Of a stretch of DNA of 64,000 bases, positions 25,536-37,400 are shown piece by piece (position 1 is the first letter of the stretch; each line of letters opens with the position of its first letter). A model generated the notes under the pieces. That model was not told the origin of the DNA and searched no databases. It saw only the letters and a list, made by a program, of their open reading frames with translations. The DNA comes from Serinus canaria (lineage: Eukaryota; Chordata; Aves; Passeriformes; Fringillidae), in assembly GCF_022539315.1 (NCBI RefSeq), contig NC_066316.1:97086179-97150178 (forward strand), read 5' to 3'. The translations under genes were made by a program, and so were the position numbers.

Positions 25536-25720
25536 CTGGTGGGTTAACTCTGGCTAAGAACTGAACTCCCCATCAGCCACTTGCCCACTTCCCACCTCAC
25601 CTCTCACATCAGGACCAGGGAAAAATTGAAAGAAGAGGAAGCCCCTGGGTTGAGACAAAACCAGGGAGATTGCTTACTGGTTACTGTTGTGGTAAAACAG
25701 ACATGACTTGAGGAAATTCA
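25536..25720 (-). mobile_element. 3' fragment of the same LTR family as 11,610-12,600
   Basis: On the plus strand it opens TCTGGTGGGTTAACTCTGGC, then has GGGTTGAGACAAAACCAGGG, ATTGCTTACTGGTTACTGTT and AAACAGACATGACTTGAGG. This is the reverse complement of the end of the LTR family seen at 11,610-12,600. Only about 185 bp remain. It stops at 25,720, where a CR1 3' tail begins, and the LTR does not resume after that tail, so it is a truncation and not a simple nested insertion. Confidence 0.75.
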
Positions 25721-25807
25721 GTGGTGGACTTGTCAGTGCTGAGTTAATGGCTGGTCAGGTTGAGCTTAGATGTCTTTTCCAAACTAAAATATTCTATGAT
25801 TCTGTTT
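25721..25807 (+). mobile_element. Short CR1 LINE 3' tail
   Basis: GTGGTGGACTTGTCAGTGCT, GAGTTAATGGCTGG, GATGTCTTTTCCAAACTAAA and the terminal ATTCTATGATTCTGTTTT follow the CR1 3' end, including the characteristic (ATTCTATG)n-type tail. The insert is only about 87 bp, an extreme 5' truncation, which is common for CR1. Confidence 0.8.
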
Positions 25808-26974
25808 TGCTAGCAGGGGCTGATGGGATCAGCTGTGTCCTCTGGTGGGGCCATGGGGCCTGGCTGGAACCAGCTGGAACCAGCTGTGTTTGGCATGTGT
25901 TACTCCTGACCTCTCCTCACAGACACCCCTGTGGTCTCAACCACACAGGAATTCAGCCTTTTCTATGAGAAGAAACTGCTCTTCTGTGATTTAAGGACTC
26001 AACACGCCACATAAGGGTTCAATGCCACTGCTTTTGGCTACCCAAAGATCAGTCACCACAATTTTCCCTTTTTTCTTGTAGATATGTGTGTCTGCATTTT
26101 TAAAGTATTAAAGTTGGTATTGTTTGCAGTTATTCCTACAGCAGATGTTTTCACTGTGCTGCTAGAATTGGGTCCTTATTCAGGAAACTATAACTACTTC
26201 AGAATGGCAGATAAGTATATGTGTTTAAGCACACTCAAAAATCTGACCGAAATCATAAGGTACAGCCCAGTGTTCAGATGCTGATATGGGTCACTGGTTA
26301 AGGGAAGGTTGTACTACTTGTCTAGTAGCCTAGCTAATAATCCTATTGCTGATTGAAACTGAAAATAAAGAGGTCTTTTGTCCAGGTGGCTTATGCCTCT
26401 AAGTTTTCTTCTTTCAACAGAGTTTTAGAATGTCTCAAGGGGCAAAATCTTCCTCATTTCTCTCATAAGTGAAATTCTTCTGGTATATAAGGGTATAATA
26501 ACCACACTTTAACTTTACGCAATGCGGAGTTAGAGTCATATCGAAAAAAGATTGCAGTGAAGAGCTGTAATTGTATTCTTATTACTATCATTAAGGCATG
26601 AAAACTGGGTCTCAATGTGCTCATCAAGGGGCCACTCTAATTATTAGACCTATAACCTGTGAGAAGGAAAGAAAGAAGGTAACAGAGCAGCCTTGATTTG
26701 TGAAGATCCACACAATGGCATTCAGCATGGTCATTACCACAGGCAGACCTGCAGTGCTTGAAATGACTTTCTTCTAGAACAATAGGGAAGGGAAACTGTG
26801 AGACATCTAAGCCTGAAGGAAGATTATAGAAAATGAGAAAATCAAGGATAAATGCAATCAGTAAGGGTGTATTATTACTCTTTGGTGCAAATGGTTGTTC
26901 CTATTGACATTCATGGGAGATGCATGAGTATGTATGTCCCTCAATTAAGGTACAACAAATTTCAGGGCCTGATG
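25808..26974. other. Noncoding DNA, locally GC-rich
   Basis: The first 170 bp are GC-rich and include a small 10-bp duplication (GCTGGAACCA twice, about 25,862-25,885). They may be part of an unrecognised LTR. The rest is AT-rich with no gene seen. Confidence 0.45.
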
Positions 26975-28505
26975 ACACAGAATCACAGAAGGTACCTCTG
27001 GAGACCTTTAGAGCAGATTGCACAGGATAATATCCTGGTGTGTTTTGACTGTTTCCAGAGAAGGAAAGACTGTTCCTCTGGGAAGACTGTTCCACTGCTA
27101 TCAGCCTCACAGTAAAGCTATTCCTCATATTCAGATGGATATTCCTGTGCATCAGCTTGCATTTGTTGCCCTTTGTTCTGACAAAGCATCATTGAAAAGG
27201 GTCTTGTCCATCCTCTCCAAATACCCTTCAATATTTGTATGCATTGGTAAAATCCCCTCTCAGTCATGTCTTCTCCAGGCTAAACATGCAGTTTCAGCCT
27301 TGCCTTATAAGACAGATGCTCCAGTCCCTCATCATCTTCACAGCCCTTCTCCTCCCCAGGAGTTTTTTTTCTTTCTTGAACTGAGAATCCCAGAACTATA
27401 CACAGTACTCCAGATGTGGCCTCACCAGGGCCTCACATCTCCTGTGACCTACTGGCAATGCTTTTCCCAATCCACCCCAGGATACCTTTGGTTTTCTTGG
27501 CCACAAGGATGCACTGCTGGGTCATGGACAAATTGTTGTCTGGCATGGCCCCCAGGAACATCTCTGCAGTGCTGATTCCCAGCAGTTTAGCCCCATCCTG
27601 TACTGGGGGCCGGAGTTTTTCCTCCCCAGGTGCAGGACCTTGCATTTGCCTTTGCTGAACTTTATCAGCTCCTCTCTGTCCAACTCCACATCCTGTCTAG
27701 GTCATGCTGAATGGTAGCACCACCCTCTTGTGTATCAGCCACTCCTCCCTGCTTTGTATCACCAACAAATTTTGTATCATCTGTCCCCTCTTCCAACTTG
27801 TCCTAGCATTGTCACCTAGGGAACACTGTTAGCTGTGGGCTTCTAACTATGCTCTGCACCTTGGGCCACAGCCCTCTGAGCTCTGCCACTCACTACACCT
27901 CACTGTCCATTCAACTAATGTGTATTTCCTGAGCATTTCTATGAGGATCTTATGGGAGACAATGTCAAAAGCCTTGCTGTAGTCAAGGGGAACAACTTTC
28001 TTTGTACTTTCCTCATCTACCGAGCCAGTCCTTCCATCACAGAAGGCTACCAGATTGGTTAAGCATGATTGCCCTTTATGAATCTGTGTTGACTACTGAT
28101 GACCTTCTTTTCCTCCATGTGCTTAGAGATGCCACCCACAGGCAAAGACATGACATCCAGGGTGAAGGTGAGGCTGACTGGCCTGTAGTTTCCCTTTTTG
28201 AAGATTTGAGTGACATTGATTTTCTTCCATTCCTCAGGCACTTCGGCTCTCCTCCATGATCATTTAAAGAGGATGGAGAGTAGCTTAGCAATAACATCTG
28301 CTAGATCCTTCAGCATTCATGGGTGCAACCCACTACAGCCCAAGGATTTGTGGCCATCAGTTTTGTCTAAATTACTTCTAATTTGATATTCCTAGACCAA
28401 GGGAAAGTCTTTCCTTTCTCCAGACTTTTTCTCTTGCCACCAGAGTCTGGGATTCCTGAGGACTAGCCTGCATAGGGCTGCCACCAATTCTTCAGAAGCT
28501 TTTAG
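26975..28505 (-). mobile_element. CR1 LINE, longest copy, reverse-transcriptase region plus 3' end
   Basis: A 5'-truncated CR1 of about 1.5 kb lies on the minus strand. Its 3' tail is at the left (ACAGAATCACAGAAGG). Moving right it passes through CCCCTCTCAGTCATGTC, TACTCCAGATGTGGCCTCAC, ATGAGGATCTTATGGGAGAC, CAGATTGGTTAAGCATGATT and GTGAGGCTGACTGGCCTGTA, all matching the reversed CR1 ORF2/3' region. Minus-strand translation gives EEWKKINVTQIFKKG followed by NYRPVSLT, a hallmark of CR1 reverse transcriptase. About six residues normally between these are missing. Further downstream TDDTKFVGDTK stands where the catalytic FADD-type box belongs. Stops and frameshifts interrupt the rest, so it is dead. 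The 185-codon plus-strand frame at 27,018-27,575 is antisense to it. Confidence 0.93.
28059..28241 (-). pseudogene. CR1 ORF2 reverse-transcriptase remnant
   Basis: This is the longest readable in-frame piece of the CR1 polymerase, about 60 codons. It contains EEWKKINVTQIFKKG, NYRPVSLT, ISKHMEEKKVI and SQHRFIKG, the ordered blocks at the start of the CR1 reverse-transcriptase domain. A loss of about 18 bp removes the linker before NYRP without breaking the frame. The frame runs into stops in the downstream RT region, so no active enzyme can result. Identification rests on recognised family motifs. Confidence 0.85.
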
Positions 28506-31340
28506 ATTCTGCAAAGGTGAACATCCACCATAGGGATACAGAAGTGACCACAGGCCTCCCCTAATACCACAGCTAACTAGGGCACGTATTCCCTGAGACT
28601 CCCTCTGCAGTTTGAGTCATATTTGCACTAGCTCTTAATCATGAAACATCCCTTTCACATTGCATTGATGTGGCAATCTGTGAACTGAGGAGAACGAGGG
28701 ACAAAAATCAGATATATCTCATTAAAGGAGTTGTAGATATTTCAAGTTTTTAGATGTATACCACTTCTTTTAAATGTATAACACTTAAATATATATCACT
28801 TCTTCTCTCATCCTAAAGGGAGAAGAATCCAAAATAAACTTGAGAAATTCTACTGAAAATTATTTCTCACTGTTATGATTAAAGAGGGAGCAAAAACAGA
28901 CTGCTTCTGTTGTATATCCATAATTTGTCAGAATAATATCAGAATTTAAAAATGCTCATATGAGCATAAGGGATCGTACCACTTCAGAAACCTACCCTGA
29001 GCTCTAATCACTTATGTTTTACTGCCACAAGAAATGTAACAGCTATGTTACTTTTATAATTTAAAACAATTTTTTATTCTTACAGTGTGTTCATACTTTA
29101 AAATAACCATAGTTTTTAAATAATTTTAAAATTCCCAAAGAAAGTAGTGATCCAGGAGAGGCCAAGTATTATAAAAATCCCATTTAAAGGTGATTATTTG
29201 GGAATATTGTATTACTGAAGACAGAAATTATTAGTTGCTGAAAAACATTAAGCTATTTAACAGGAAAGAAATTTGCTAAGCAAGAGCAGTTATATGGAAG
29301 GGGAAATAGATACAAAATTAATAATATCTTAAGGACTACAAAGTGGAAAGAACAATAAAAAAATGATAGATTAATAGTGGTCTGGTAGCACATATCTCTC
29401 TAACCATTTCTGTCCATAGTTTTTTATGCATTGCCTATTTAAGCTTCAGTCCCACAGATAGATCCAAGAATAAAAGTTGACTCTACATGAATGCATTTAT
29501 GTTTCTACTTCATTTCAGATTCAGGATCTGAAGAAGTGGGAGTGACCTACTTCTCACTGTTTGTAAATAGTTGAGGTTTGTGAGTGGTAAGACTCAAAGG
29601 GGAAATATATGTTTACATGGATGGCAAGAATCTAGAGCTAAGACAACGAACATAATTATTGAAATCATAGCTAATTACTTCTTCAGAGCCTTATATAATC
29701 TTTAAAATGTATTAGGAGGCATTAGTATAGCATGTGCTATGTTATGTTTTTAATTGTCTTGGAATGTACTTAGAAGTAGTTGCTTTCAAAATGACTCAAT
29801 GCCTAATCCAGTAAGTGATCTAATCACCTACAGTACTTTTACCCATGTTTCAAAAGGTGCTAAGACCTTGCAATTACTACTAAAGTCTCAGTATTTGAAA
29901 ATTCAGTATTTGGAGATTGCACACCATATCAGATTGAACATATTCTAAGAAATGATACATGTAAAACCCAAGACTCTTCATTGTGTAGGCAACAAAAGTC
30001 ATTCTTAGCTGGGGAATATCTTAGTGGGTTATCTATATTCCAATATGTTGTAAATCTTCCTTGTGCTTGGGAGAGGTGTTGGCAGTATACTGCATCTGCA
30101 TAATTTCTTTCTGAATGTTGCAAATCAAATGCAGAAATTATGTCCTAAGCTAAAATCCTAACATCCCTTGTATCAGCTGCCCCATTTACACTTTTTCTGT
30201 TTTCTCCCAGAGCTGGGAAAACAGTCCTTCCTTGTCATGTCGTCTCACCACCTCCAAGATGTTCAGCTTAGCAGGCAGGTGATGTAAAGGGGAGAATGAG
30301 GAGAGTGGGAGTCCAAGCATGTGTTAGCACTGTGTGTAGCTAGAGATCTGACACATTCCCTCCCAGAATTTCTCCACTTACCCACACTCTTCTCTAGGTA
30401 TGTTAAAATCCACACTGCTTCAACATAGGGAACTACAGATGAGAAATACAATTATATTCCCAGCTTCACAGCCTCGAGTGCAAGTACTGCCTTTTGGAAG
30501 GGGGTTTGCTAGGCAGAATCCTCCTTTGAACTCTCAGGCATACATACACTTATTGCTTGCAGTCAGGCTCTTTGCCTTCAGGACTGATCAAAACCATACT
30601 TTTTTAGTATGAAAGGTAAGAAATGTGCTTGGAAACAAGTAGCAAAGTTTATACTTTTGCCTTTGGAGTTTTGTAGATAGGTTTAACTTTGAGAACTCAG
30701 CATGTCTCTGAGATTTTACACATCACTTCCCTTAATATTAACTCTGAGTTCTCCTGACAATAAAAACTAAAAGTGGAAGATCCTTCTGTTTATGTTTCAA
30801 AATAATCAGATTTACAGAGGCGATGTACAGACTTTATTTCAAGGCCTCATTTTTAGATTCAAAGCTAGGAAAATCTTTCCTAGATGGGATGTTAAGTTTT
30901 AATCCCCTTACAGAAGTCAAATTCTTCCCATGTCCTCCCACACATAGTCTTCTTCACACCCACATGGGTATGTGACATGTACCCACACTCACTCAGCTTA
31001 GCAGTGCCACCATGTACCCTATTACCTCCTTCAATTTATACATTTTTAACATTTTTTGCACCTTCACAGAAGGACTTGACTGTTTTTCAAGCACCAAAAT
31101 AGCTTTAATGCAATGATTTAGAGTGCATTCTCATTAGGGTTTGTCTGCAATGCAGGGCATTTCCCCTTGACCCAGATACAAAAGAAACATAAATAAATAA
31201 AATAGAATAATTTTTATTTATGAAACAGAATTGTAAACTTGGCTAGATATTATCTAATGAATATATTTCTAAACACATTCTTATTTTTTTTTGTTGGCCC
31301 TTGTAGCTGTATCCTTGGTACTTCTACATTGGACAGATTA
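28506..31340. other. Unique AT-rich noncoding DNA
   Basis: No gene or element was recognised. The 28,700-29,400 part is particularly A/T-rich. Confidence 0.55.
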
Positions 31341-31376
31341 ATTTATATTAACTTATATATACTTATATATATAAGT
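31341..31376. repeat. AT-rich palindromic tandem
   Basis: ACTTATATAT occurs twice in tandem (31,351 and 31,361). The second copy continues into ATAAGT, giving the perfect 16-bp palindrome ACTTATATATATAAGT. It is a low-complexity hairpin or cruciform candidate with no known role. Confidence 0.7.
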
Positions 31377-34300
31377 TTTAAATGCTGCCCTGAAGTTCAG
31401 AGTAGTGTATCAAAAGAGGTACTGTGTGATTTTTTTTCCATAATACTTTTGTTTAGAGCAGATACCTTATAAGACCTAATGCCCTCCATGATTCTTGACT
31501 GATGGGTCATGGTACCCTAATATTTTACTTCACCAACTGCATTTTCCATTTGTATTTTGTACCAGTAGTGAGAAAGGTGCAAATGCTCAAAGGTGCATGA
31601 AGCTTTATATCTAACTCTATTTGATGAGGCTGGCAGCTCTTATGTACACCACTTTATCCAGCTGAAGAGACCAAGTGCATGTCACACTGACTTCAAGGAT
31701 ACGGAAATTACCTCATTGGAACGTATGTCAGCTGTGCTCCCTGATCTCTGAGGAAGTACTGAAGAAAATATAAATATGCCTGCAGTGTTTGATTTCAGCC
31801 ATGATCTGCTCTCCCTGATTTAGACTTCTACATTTCATTTGAATTCACACTGCATTAACCATATGCGAGGAGTGCATTATGTGAGGATTTAGGTGTTTCT
31901 TATCCTTCTTTTTTTAGCAATATAGAATTACAGTATTTTATAGCACTAGTTTCTCTCCTCCATTGTGATTGTTCCAAATTCATGCAGATGTGGAAAGGTG
32001 AGTAATTGGTCCATGTACTGATATTTGTTACTCAGAACACAGACTCAACATATTTCTTAAGAAAATGGAGGCAGTTATAGGAGACACCAGGCTCTCCCTA
32101 TTGAGAGAAGAAAAGCAGAATGAATTAGGACATCATACATTTAGACAAGAAATAATTTCAAGATTCTTTCATCAATTATTTTTCCTCCTTCACAGGGAAA
32201 ATAATTGTTTTATATTAACTACTTTCATTGTATTTCTTGCTAGATAGAGTGCACTTACAGCTCTGCAGGAAAGCAGCAGTGGACAACAAAGTTCTGAAGC
32301 AGAGCTAGCTTTAATATTACTAGGAGAATATACTCTGTGTACATGTAAGGCTACTCAAGAGCTTGAAATTAACCAATATTTCATTTTCACTAAGAAAAAG
32401 GAGGTGGCAAAAATTATGACTTTTTAAGCAGTTCCATTTCTGTATGCTTCTATGAGGGTTTCATATTTGTCTACTTTAAATATTTTTTTATGTTGCATGG
32501 TACATAAAGAAAAGCTAAAATAAAAAAGAAGTATTTTAAGGTTGTTTAAACAGAAGGCTTTTAAAGAAATAACAGCTTGTACTATTTATTTTAAAAAGAA
32601 ATTTGAAATCATCAGGTTTTGCACTGATTCTGTACACAGACAAGTTTTGAAATCATTGGATATGGCATTTCTACTCCTGGTACTAGAATTGTAATGAATT
32701 TCAGCTTGATTCTGCATTTGTTGCTGCTGACCACAGAGGGCTACGTTGACCTCAATCTAATCCCCTTTAGCAAATTAATCCACTGCAATATTTCTCCCTT
32801 TAGTTTGGTAAATTCAAGTTCCTGCTTATTACTGTTCAGTTATTCTTTTGGCTGAGCATTACATAGAAATTTAGAGCCCAATACTCTTCTAATTCTTTTT
32901 TTCCTCTTTCCAGTCAGATGGCTGCCTTAAAGCAATCTGTTTTGATGAAAAACAGGGTTTCTTTTAAGATACAGGCTTTTCTTTTTTTCCACTCCCATAA
33001 TTTTTGATGGCACCTGGGGTAGGGAGGCCTGTTGCCTGCAAGAAGGAATGTTATATATGTGGTGCCTGGGAGAGAGGCAGAACACGGGAATGGAATGTGG
33101 AAAATTGTCTTGTCTTGCTTTTTCTTTTCCCGTTTACTTTTGCCTGCTTGTGTCTACAGTCCTTGCTCAGTTGTTTAGTGGGGCTTGGGGTTTTTTTCTG
33201 TCTTTTTTTCCTTCTTTCTTTTCGACTTTTTAGAGGAACTTTGAGGAAAGATAGCTCAATTTATGCTAGTAATTATCCCAGAGGGGTAAGGACTAATTGC
33301 TGTAATTATTACTTGAGGTCATATGGGGAGATTTAAAGCCTGAGACTGGCTATAAAGGAGCAGGTTAAAAATCAGCTTTCTTGAATTTGAGAGGAAGTTG
33401 ATAAATCCTGGTGTTGCAATGTTCTTAACTGCTAGGGGAGATTCTGATTGAACAGATGGAGCAAATGAACAGAAATATGTTTCTATTTCTATTTACCTGA
33501 TTTTTCAATTGGAAAATAGTTTAACAAGACATGATTGCAATGAGGTTCTACTTTGTTTAGAGAAATAATTTTTAAGAGTGAGTAAGACTGCATGACAACA
33601 CCAATATAGAGAAGTAATGAAAGGACTAGTTTCTAAAATCACCATAACAAGGTGATATGGCTCACTTAAACAGAACAAATTTTAAGATCAGGATCAAATC
33701 CAGAAATAGGTAATGAAAGTAATCTCAATGTCCAAAATAGGAACCAGTAGTTACTGAAGGGACAATTCAGTCATTTTTGTAAGATATTTGCTAGAGTTCA
33801 GCAGCCATGTCCAGCACTGAGGATTTGCTTTGGTAAAGTTTTAATACCTTTAAGTTCTTAAACCTTTCTAAAGTCTTTGTAGAAGAAAAGACTTTCTAGT
33901 TGTTGGCATAATATCCAGTACAAATGAAAACCTGTTTGGAGATTCTTTTGGCCATTTTTTCATTGCTAAAAATGCTCATAATCAATACAGACCTAAAATA
34001 ATTCCTTTGAGGGGTCCCCATTCATCTTTCAGGAGTAAAACTTCAACTAGCTCTCAAACATTAATAAAAAAAGGAAAAAAAAAAAAGTAAAAGAAAAAAA
34101 AGGAGGGAAAAAAGATCCATGGAAATAAAGCAGGTAAGAATTGTTTTAGTTATTTCTGTTTGGACATGATTTTTCTTTCTTGTCTGGACAAGGTCTAAAG
34201 ATAGGTTTACACCAGGCTTGATTAATAGGTTAAAACACATCCTGGTTTTCATGCCAGAGCTTTCCCTTGTGTGAAGTGACGGAATGCATCCTGACCTGGC

Positions 34301-34385
34301 AATAGGTTGTGTATGTGGAATGGGAAGGAAAATGTCTTCCAATTTCTAATCCCTACTGTAAATCTTGTAAGCACATGTACTCAGG
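31377..34385. other. Unique noncoding DNA
   Basis: No gene or confident element was seen. A pyrimidine-rich tract lies at about 33,190-33,230 and an A/G-rich low-complexity tract at 34,063-34,113. A 110-codon plus-strand frame at 33,004-33,336 crosses the T-rich tract and becomes a run of Phe, Leu and Cys, which is low-complexity translation. Confidence 0.55.
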
Positions 34386-34409
34386 AGGGCAGGTTTGGGG
34401 GAGGGGGGG
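34386..34409 (+). other. G-rich run, possible G-quadruplex
   Basis: GGGCAGGTTTGGGGGAGGGG is followed directly by more G. There are runs of 3, 5 and 7 G, and the last run can be split into two tracts, allowing four tracts with loops up to 7 nt. The fourth tract depends on that split, so this is weaker than the site at 57,438. Confidence 0.4.
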
Positions 34410-37400
34410 TGTCATTTCTATATATTAAGAGATAAAGAGGACTTAGTTGGTACTAGCAGGTACCAGCAAATGTAGCTTAGTTTGCTGTCACCTCATTCAT
34501 TAATAGCTGACTGCAATGGTGGGCAGTGGGCATGAGATTCTAATGGGAAGGCAGATTGCCTGTCTTGTCAAGGTTTAGGAAGTGAGAACTTAGTCAAAAG
34601 TGTAACAGAAAAGCTGTTATGTAGGTTATGTATAATCACCAGGCTCTGTGAGGTGTTGATGTAGATTGTACTCAAGCCTTCACCTCACATAAAATGGTGC
34701 TCACACATTTAATAAGGAGACTTGATTAAAATGCCATAAACACACACTTCTGTAAGAAAACAGAGGTTAAAGCAGCAGGAGGCATTAGAAGCAGCCAATA
34801 GAAGATTATAGGGGTGTTTTCTAAAGGTTAGAAGAAATCACTCCTGAGTAATTCTATCTTCCCCATACACATGTGAAGAATATTTTGATATTTTGACATT
34901 TCAGTTGAAACAGGCAAAAACCCAAAACAACAACCAAATAAGACAACATCTGTCAGAAATGCAAGTGACAATTTCCTGTCAACAAAACACCCCCTGAATT
35001 TTTGTGCTTGGGGGTCTTGGATACTGGTAATATTTGAAAATAGTTTTTCTCAGCATTTGAGTTGTTTGTTTTCAAGGACTCACAGAAAAATAGGCAGAAA
35101 AGGACACAGCAGAGAGTCATCTTATCAGTGTTCCTCCCTCTGTCCAAGACTAAGAGCTATTCTATCTCCATCAGCCCTGAGAGGGACTTGCAAAAGCAGC
35201 TGCTACATTGAGGCAGGAGAGCTCCAACCAGAACTTTTCCACTCCCAGTAAAACCACCTGAACCTCCCCTGCTGTGGTAAAGCACCAGCAGAACACCTGC
35301 TCACTCCAGCCCTGGCACAAGAGGGCACAGAGCAGGAAGCATCCTGTGCCTGTGGAGCAGCCCTTGGGGCAGATTTTACTGGCTGTAAAGACAAAAGGTC
35401 ACCTTGACCTCTGTGGAAGAAGAGGTCTGTGCACAGAAAAAATTCAAAACATTCTTTACAAAGTAATTTTTTTACTTTAATGTTTTCTAGCACGTAACCA
35501 CTAAATTTTCCCATAAGTAGTAATGTCTTGGTAGTGGATAATCCAGGTTGTCCCTGCTTTAGAAGAGTTTGTTCTCTTAAACCCCCATCCTGTGCATACA
35601 TATACTGAACACACACAAACACAAAAGTTATTGCAAAAATTTGAGTTTAAATCTCCAGCAGCTGAAAAGCATTAAAAAGAACACTTGGTGTATGTGTAAG
35701 ACCTACTTAAAAAAAAAAAGTTTGCATAGCCCTGACAGTCAACTGAGGTTTTATTTCTCTTTATTTTAATTTGCCTGATTTTCTTCCTGTTTTCTAATTC
35801 TGGGATCAGTGTCCTGTTACCTGCTTATTACAGATTACATTGTGCCATTTGGACATTGGAAATTACAATAGTGAAATCTTGGGCCTATCCAGGGGAAGCA
35901 TCAACTGAGGGTAGAGTGCAGCTCTCCCTATAATTACTGTGTAATGAGGTTAGAGATTGCCTGGTGCCCTGTCCTACCACTAATGCAAGTGCATTTTTGG
36001 AGTGGACAATCTTCTTCTCTCACAGATGTCTTTGGTTGTTTTTCAAGTGCTAGGACATCAGCAGTGAATAGGCTGCACTATCTTGGGGGTGAAGACTTTC
36101 CTTAAAACAGTCCCTGTGTGGAGAGGAGAGGAACATACCTCTGCTTTGTGTGCTCATACTCCCAGGGAAATTGATGACCTGTTAGTGAAAGGTAGAGGAG
36201 TAGGACATCACAAAGACATCTGAAGTTTCATGGATCCAATATGCTGTGCTTCCCTGAAATGGCAAGGAAACACCTTAGGAAAGCAGATTCAGACAACTCT
36301 GGGCTGTGTGATGTTTCTCCAGAAAGTTTTTTTTTTTTTTGTAGTCAGATTTTGGTAGGAGAAATCCTTGACTGAGCCAAACCCATCCTGGTACATCTGA
36401 CCTTTAATCTCATCAGCGCCAGCCTTTTTCCAGCTGCATCAAAGAAGACTGAATTCAAAACCAAAAAACATTAAGTCTTCAGCATCTTATTGTGTTCTAT
36501 TACACAGAAGAGACTTAGATGTGCACTCTCCACCATTATACCTATACCAATGGGAATACTCCCAATAGTCTTTAATACATTTTGAAATGTAATCATCAAA
36601 TTAAATATCTAAGTATTAAACATGAAATGAATAATTAATCAGGTTTTGCTTTTAACAGGACAAGCCTATATAGTCCAACAGCATACCAAAACACAAAATA
36701 TTCAGACACAGGTGGCCTCCTTTCCAGATTTTGGTCAGATTTTACTGCTAATGTAGGTAGAGCAGCCTTGCAGAACAAGCTGTTCAATTCTGCCTTTAAA
36801 CTCCTATACGGCCTTAGAAACAATTTTGCCTGTTTCCAATCTTCAGCTGGTGTCTGTCTCACTTGTACACTTCACAAGCTTTTTTAAAGTACTTAGAGCA
36901 CAAGTACTCTTAGAGTGACTTAAAAAAGTAGTCTCTGCCTTCCACAGGTATGTACTGATCCAGAAAAAGGGGGGGAATGGGCAGCCAAGACCATGATTTA
37001 ATGATTTAATGTTAGATGATCTTTGGTTTTTTGATTTCTTACCACATTACAGTTGGATAACAGAAAAGTGTATGACCTGCCAAACCTACTGGAGATGTGC
37101 TCTCAGCAACAAAAATTTTTCTCATATGGGTCACAGAGATAGATACCAACAGGAATTTATAAGCACATAATTCTACCCATCAGAAAAATATTTGTAATTG
37201 CCAGCATAGTGTGACCTGCCACACAAAAAATGCTGGTTGGGCTGAAGAACAGGGTGCACAGTAGCCTCAAAGTTAGTAAATTTCCAGAGAAAATTAAATT
37301 GTGTAAGGTTTAGTTGAAAAGCCCATAAACACAAAACAGTACTAATACGTTCCAGCTGGTGTGAGAATGCAGGCTGAATGTGCACAGGAACAGGATAATT

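Noticed and set aside
25808..25980. GC-rich stretch after the CR1 tail, considered as a continuation of the LTR
   Set aside because: The sequence does not follow the LTR family seen at 11,610-12,600 in either orientation.
27018..27575. 185-codon plus-strand frame, the longest in the window
   Set aside because: It lies antisense within the CR1 at 26,975-28,505, and its residues are the reverse reading of CR1 3' sequence.
33004..33336. 110-codon frame with a CYICG-like start, considered as a zinc-knuckle gag scrap
   Set aside because: Only one Cys-x2-Cys is present, no His/Cys partner follows, and the rest is low-complexity Phe/Leu from a T-rich tract. No LTR is adjacent.
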